Assembly (NCBI GenBank): GCA_020200615.1
Contig: JAIVIH010000276.1
Span: forward strand, 1-7,074
From: Actinomycetota bacterium
Lineage (GTDB): Bacteria > Actinomycetota > Acidimicrobiia > Acidimicrobiales > AC-14
Length of the DNA: 7,074 bases
Direction of reading: 5' to 3'
A program made the translations under genes and the position numbers. Position 1 is the first letter of the stretch, and every line of letters begins with the position of its first letter. The notes below the pieces were generated by a model that saw only the letters and a list, made by a program, of their open reading frames with translations, was not told the origin of the DNA and made no database searches. Positions 5,751-7,074 of this stretch are shown here, piece by piece.

Positions 5751-5778
5751 GGTGCTGGTCAAAGGGAAGATCAGCACT
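5751..5778 (+). repeat. Inverted repeat / hairpin between tRNA-Pro and the integrase
   Basis: GGTGCTGGTC (5751-5760) can pair with GATCAGCACT (5769-5778) over ten positions with two G-T wobbles, leaving the loop AAAGGGAA. There is no T-run after it, so it is not a typical intrinsic terminator, although it might end or trim the tRNA transcript. It could also be an arm-type binding site for the integrase or an excision factor. Confidence 0.45.
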
Positions 5779-5843
5779 GGCGGGAGCGGGTAAGCGATCC
5801 ACACAGACCACAGATGGACCACACTTGCCGGGTCCCGATCCGG

Positions 5844-5849
5844 TATCCT
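5844..5849 (+). promoter_or_regulatory. Possible -10 box of the integrase gene
   Basis: TATCCT ends eight bases before the GTG at 5858, and no Shine-Dalgarno sequence lies between them, which fits a leaderless transcript. No convincing -35 box is seen at the correct distance; TTGCCG (5825-5830) is only 13 bases away. Confidence 0.35.
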
Positions 5850-5857
5850 CGGCGCCG

Positions 5858-7018
5858 GTGGCATCCATTCGGCAGAAGCCAAGCGGCAGCTGGGAGGCCC
5901 GTTATCGGGACGGTCTCGGTCGCATGCACGCCAAGACGTTCCCCACGAAGACCTTGGCGAGGCGCTGGGCCGCCGACATGGAAGCCGATGTCCGACGAGG
6001 CGACTGGGCTGATCCTGGCCGCGGTCGGGTGACCTTCGGGGAGTGGACGCACGAGTTCCTCGGGACAATCGTCCACCTCCGTGCCGTGACCCAGGGCGAC
6101 TATGAACGGGCCCTGCGGGTCCACGTATTGCCCACCTTCGAAGCCGTACCGGTCTCGCGGATCGACCACGTTGACGTCCGACGCTTCATAGCGGAGAAGC
6201 AAGCGGAGGGCCTCGCTCCGAAGACTCTCCAGCGTGTCCGGCTCGTGCTGCGGCAGGTCCTCGCTCTGGCGAAGAGCGCCGGCGCCATCAAGAGCAACCC
6301 CTGCGACGGGCTGCGCCTCCCTCGCCCAGCTCGCGTCGAACCCGTCTTCCTCACGGCCGCTCAGGTTGAAGCGCTCGCCCAAGCGGCGAAACCGCCGTTC
6401 GACGTCTTGGTCCGCCTCGCGGCTGCGTCAGGCCTCCGTCCCAGTGAGCTCTGTGGCCTCAGGCTCGGTCGCATCGATATCGAGAAGGGAACCGTCGAGG
6501 TTGCCGAGGCGCTGACCGTCGTGAAGGGCCGAACGGAGGTCGGCCCGACGAAAAACAGCCTCCGGCGCACCGTGGGCATTCCAAAGTCGGTGTGCGAGGA
6601 CCTCGCTGCGTACATCGCGGCACGCGCCGAAGCCGCCGGTCGACCCTTGGAGGCGCAGGAGTTCCTCTTCACCGCACCAATGGGCGGGCCGCTTCGCCGG
6701 GACCTGCTTTTCAAGCGCTTCATCCGACCTGCGATCACCAAGGCCGATCTCCCCGCGGGCCTCCGGCTGCACGACCTCCGGCACACATGCGCAGCGTTGC
6801 TGATCAGCCTTGGCGCTCACCCGAAGGCCATCCAAGAGCGCCTCGGCCACTCGTCGATCACGGTGACGATCGATGTCTACGGCCACCTCTTCCCATCAAT
6901 CGACCAGGCCCTGACCCACCGGCTAGACGAGGCTCTGCGGGCGGCTAGGCCGCCTGACAGCCTGCCAGTCATAGAACAGTCGGCTGGGACACTGGGATCT
7001 CGAACAACCGATCCGTAG
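5858..7018 (+). CDS. Phage-type tyrosine recombinase (site-specific integrase)
   Basis: This is a full-length integrase of 386 residues from the GTG at 5858. That start gives the family-typical opening (MASIRQKPSGSWEARYRDG); a TTG at 5825 would add 11 unrelated residues. The three parts are visible. The N-terminal arm-binding fold is at about 1-58, the SAM-like core-binding domain at about 59-150, and the catalytic domain from about 160. The catalytic set is complete: R194 (ASGLRPSELCGLR), K232 (GPTKNSLRRTV), H305 and R308 (HDLRHTCAALL), H331 (LGHSSITVT) and the nucleophile Y341 (DVYGHLF). It cuts and rejoins att sites to insert or excise an element, most likely at the tRNA-Pro gene 115 bases upstream. 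Residues after about 365 form a polar tail. Two sampled 60-base lines (6481 and 6841) have about 67 and 58 percent GC against about 80 percent in a line of the ATPase gene (3421), compatible with transfer. The gene appears intact. Confidence 0.93.
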   Translation: MASIRQKPSGSWEARYRDGLGRMHAKTFPTKTLARRWAADMEADVRRGDWADPGRGRVTFGEWTHEFLGTIVHLRAVTQGDYERALRVHVLPTFEAVPVSRIDHVDVRRFIAEKQAEGLAPKTLQRVRLVLRQVLALAKSAGAIKSNPCDGLRLPRPARVEPVFLTAAQVEALAQAAKPPFDVLVRLAAASGLRPSELCGLRLGRIDIEKGTVEVAEALTVVKGRTEVGPTKNSLRRTVGIPKSVCEDLAAYIAARAEAAGRPLEAQEFLFTAPMGGPLRRDLLFKRFIRPAITKADLPAGLRLHDLRHTCAALLISLGAHPKAIQERLGHSSITVTIDVYGHLFPSIDQALTHRLDEALRAARPPDSLPVIEQSAGTLGSRTTDP

Positions 7019-7056
7019 TCGGTTATGTGCAGGGCGGCCACCAGGCCTGACATCGC

Positions 7057-7074
7057 GGTGGCGGTGCTGCCACC
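7057..7074. repeat. Perfect inverted repeat at the right edge of the window
   Basis: GGTGGC (7057-7062) is the exact reverse complement of GCCACC (7069-7074), with the loop GGTGCT. It starts 38 bases after the integrase stop. The window ends at the last paired base, so a longer stem or a following T-run cannot be seen. It may be the integrase terminator or a protein-binding site. Confidence 0.4.

Noticed and set aside
1..7074. CRISPR array, transposon ends, toxin-antitoxin or riboswitch
   Set aside because: No spaced short repeats, no terminal inverted repeats with a transposase and no small paired genes were seen, and no intergenic gap is long enough for a known riboswitch. The only tandem repeat is the 30-bp block inside the receiver gene.

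Overview
The window is a high-GC, densely packed chromosomal segment from an actinobacterium. The markers are a WhiB-family protein (essentially restricted to Actinobacteria), a tandem pair of ArsA/Get3-like ATPases of the type found as Rv3679/Rv3680 in Mycobacterium tuberculosis, a tRNA gene with no encoded CCA, and several genes with -10-like boxes 6 to 8 bases before the start codon, as expected for leaderless transcripts. The protein styles, especially the receiver protein and the ATPases, resemble uncultured Acidimicrobiia-type lineages, but that placement is a guess from memory.

Layout from left to right. Bases 1-839 (+) hold the 3' part of selB, the selenocysteine-specific elongation factor. 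Convergent to it, 859-1140 (-) is a WhiB-family Fe-S regulator with a promoter at 1148-1176 that appears to start transcription at its ATG. Bases 1231-2649 (-) encode an NfeD-type membrane protein whose ClpP-like domain seems to have lost its catalytic residues. Divergent from it, and overlapping its 5' end, is a translationally coupled two-gene operon (2625-3590 and 3587-4705, +) for two unlike Get3/ArsA-type ATPase subunits that probably form a heterodimer. Bases 4715-5080 (-) encode a STAS-domain anti-sigma-factor antagonist. A 72-base divergent control region separates it from 5153-5656 (+), a stand-alone atypical receiver protein whose C-terminus is built from a perfect 30-bp tandem repeat.

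Only 11 bases after the receiver gene comes tRNA-Pro(CGG) at 5668-5742, followed by a hairpin and a full-length tyrosine recombinase at 5858-7018 (+). A tRNA 3' end immediately followed by a phage-type integrase is the classical left boundary of an integrated genomic island. The rest of that element lies beyond the right edge, so its cargo cannot be judged here.

I found no CRISPR array, transposon, toxin-antitoxin pair or evident new defence system. The points most worth a second look are the complementary loss of active-site residues in the two ATPases, the degenerate NfeD protease domain, the repeat next to the tRNA, and the island boundary.
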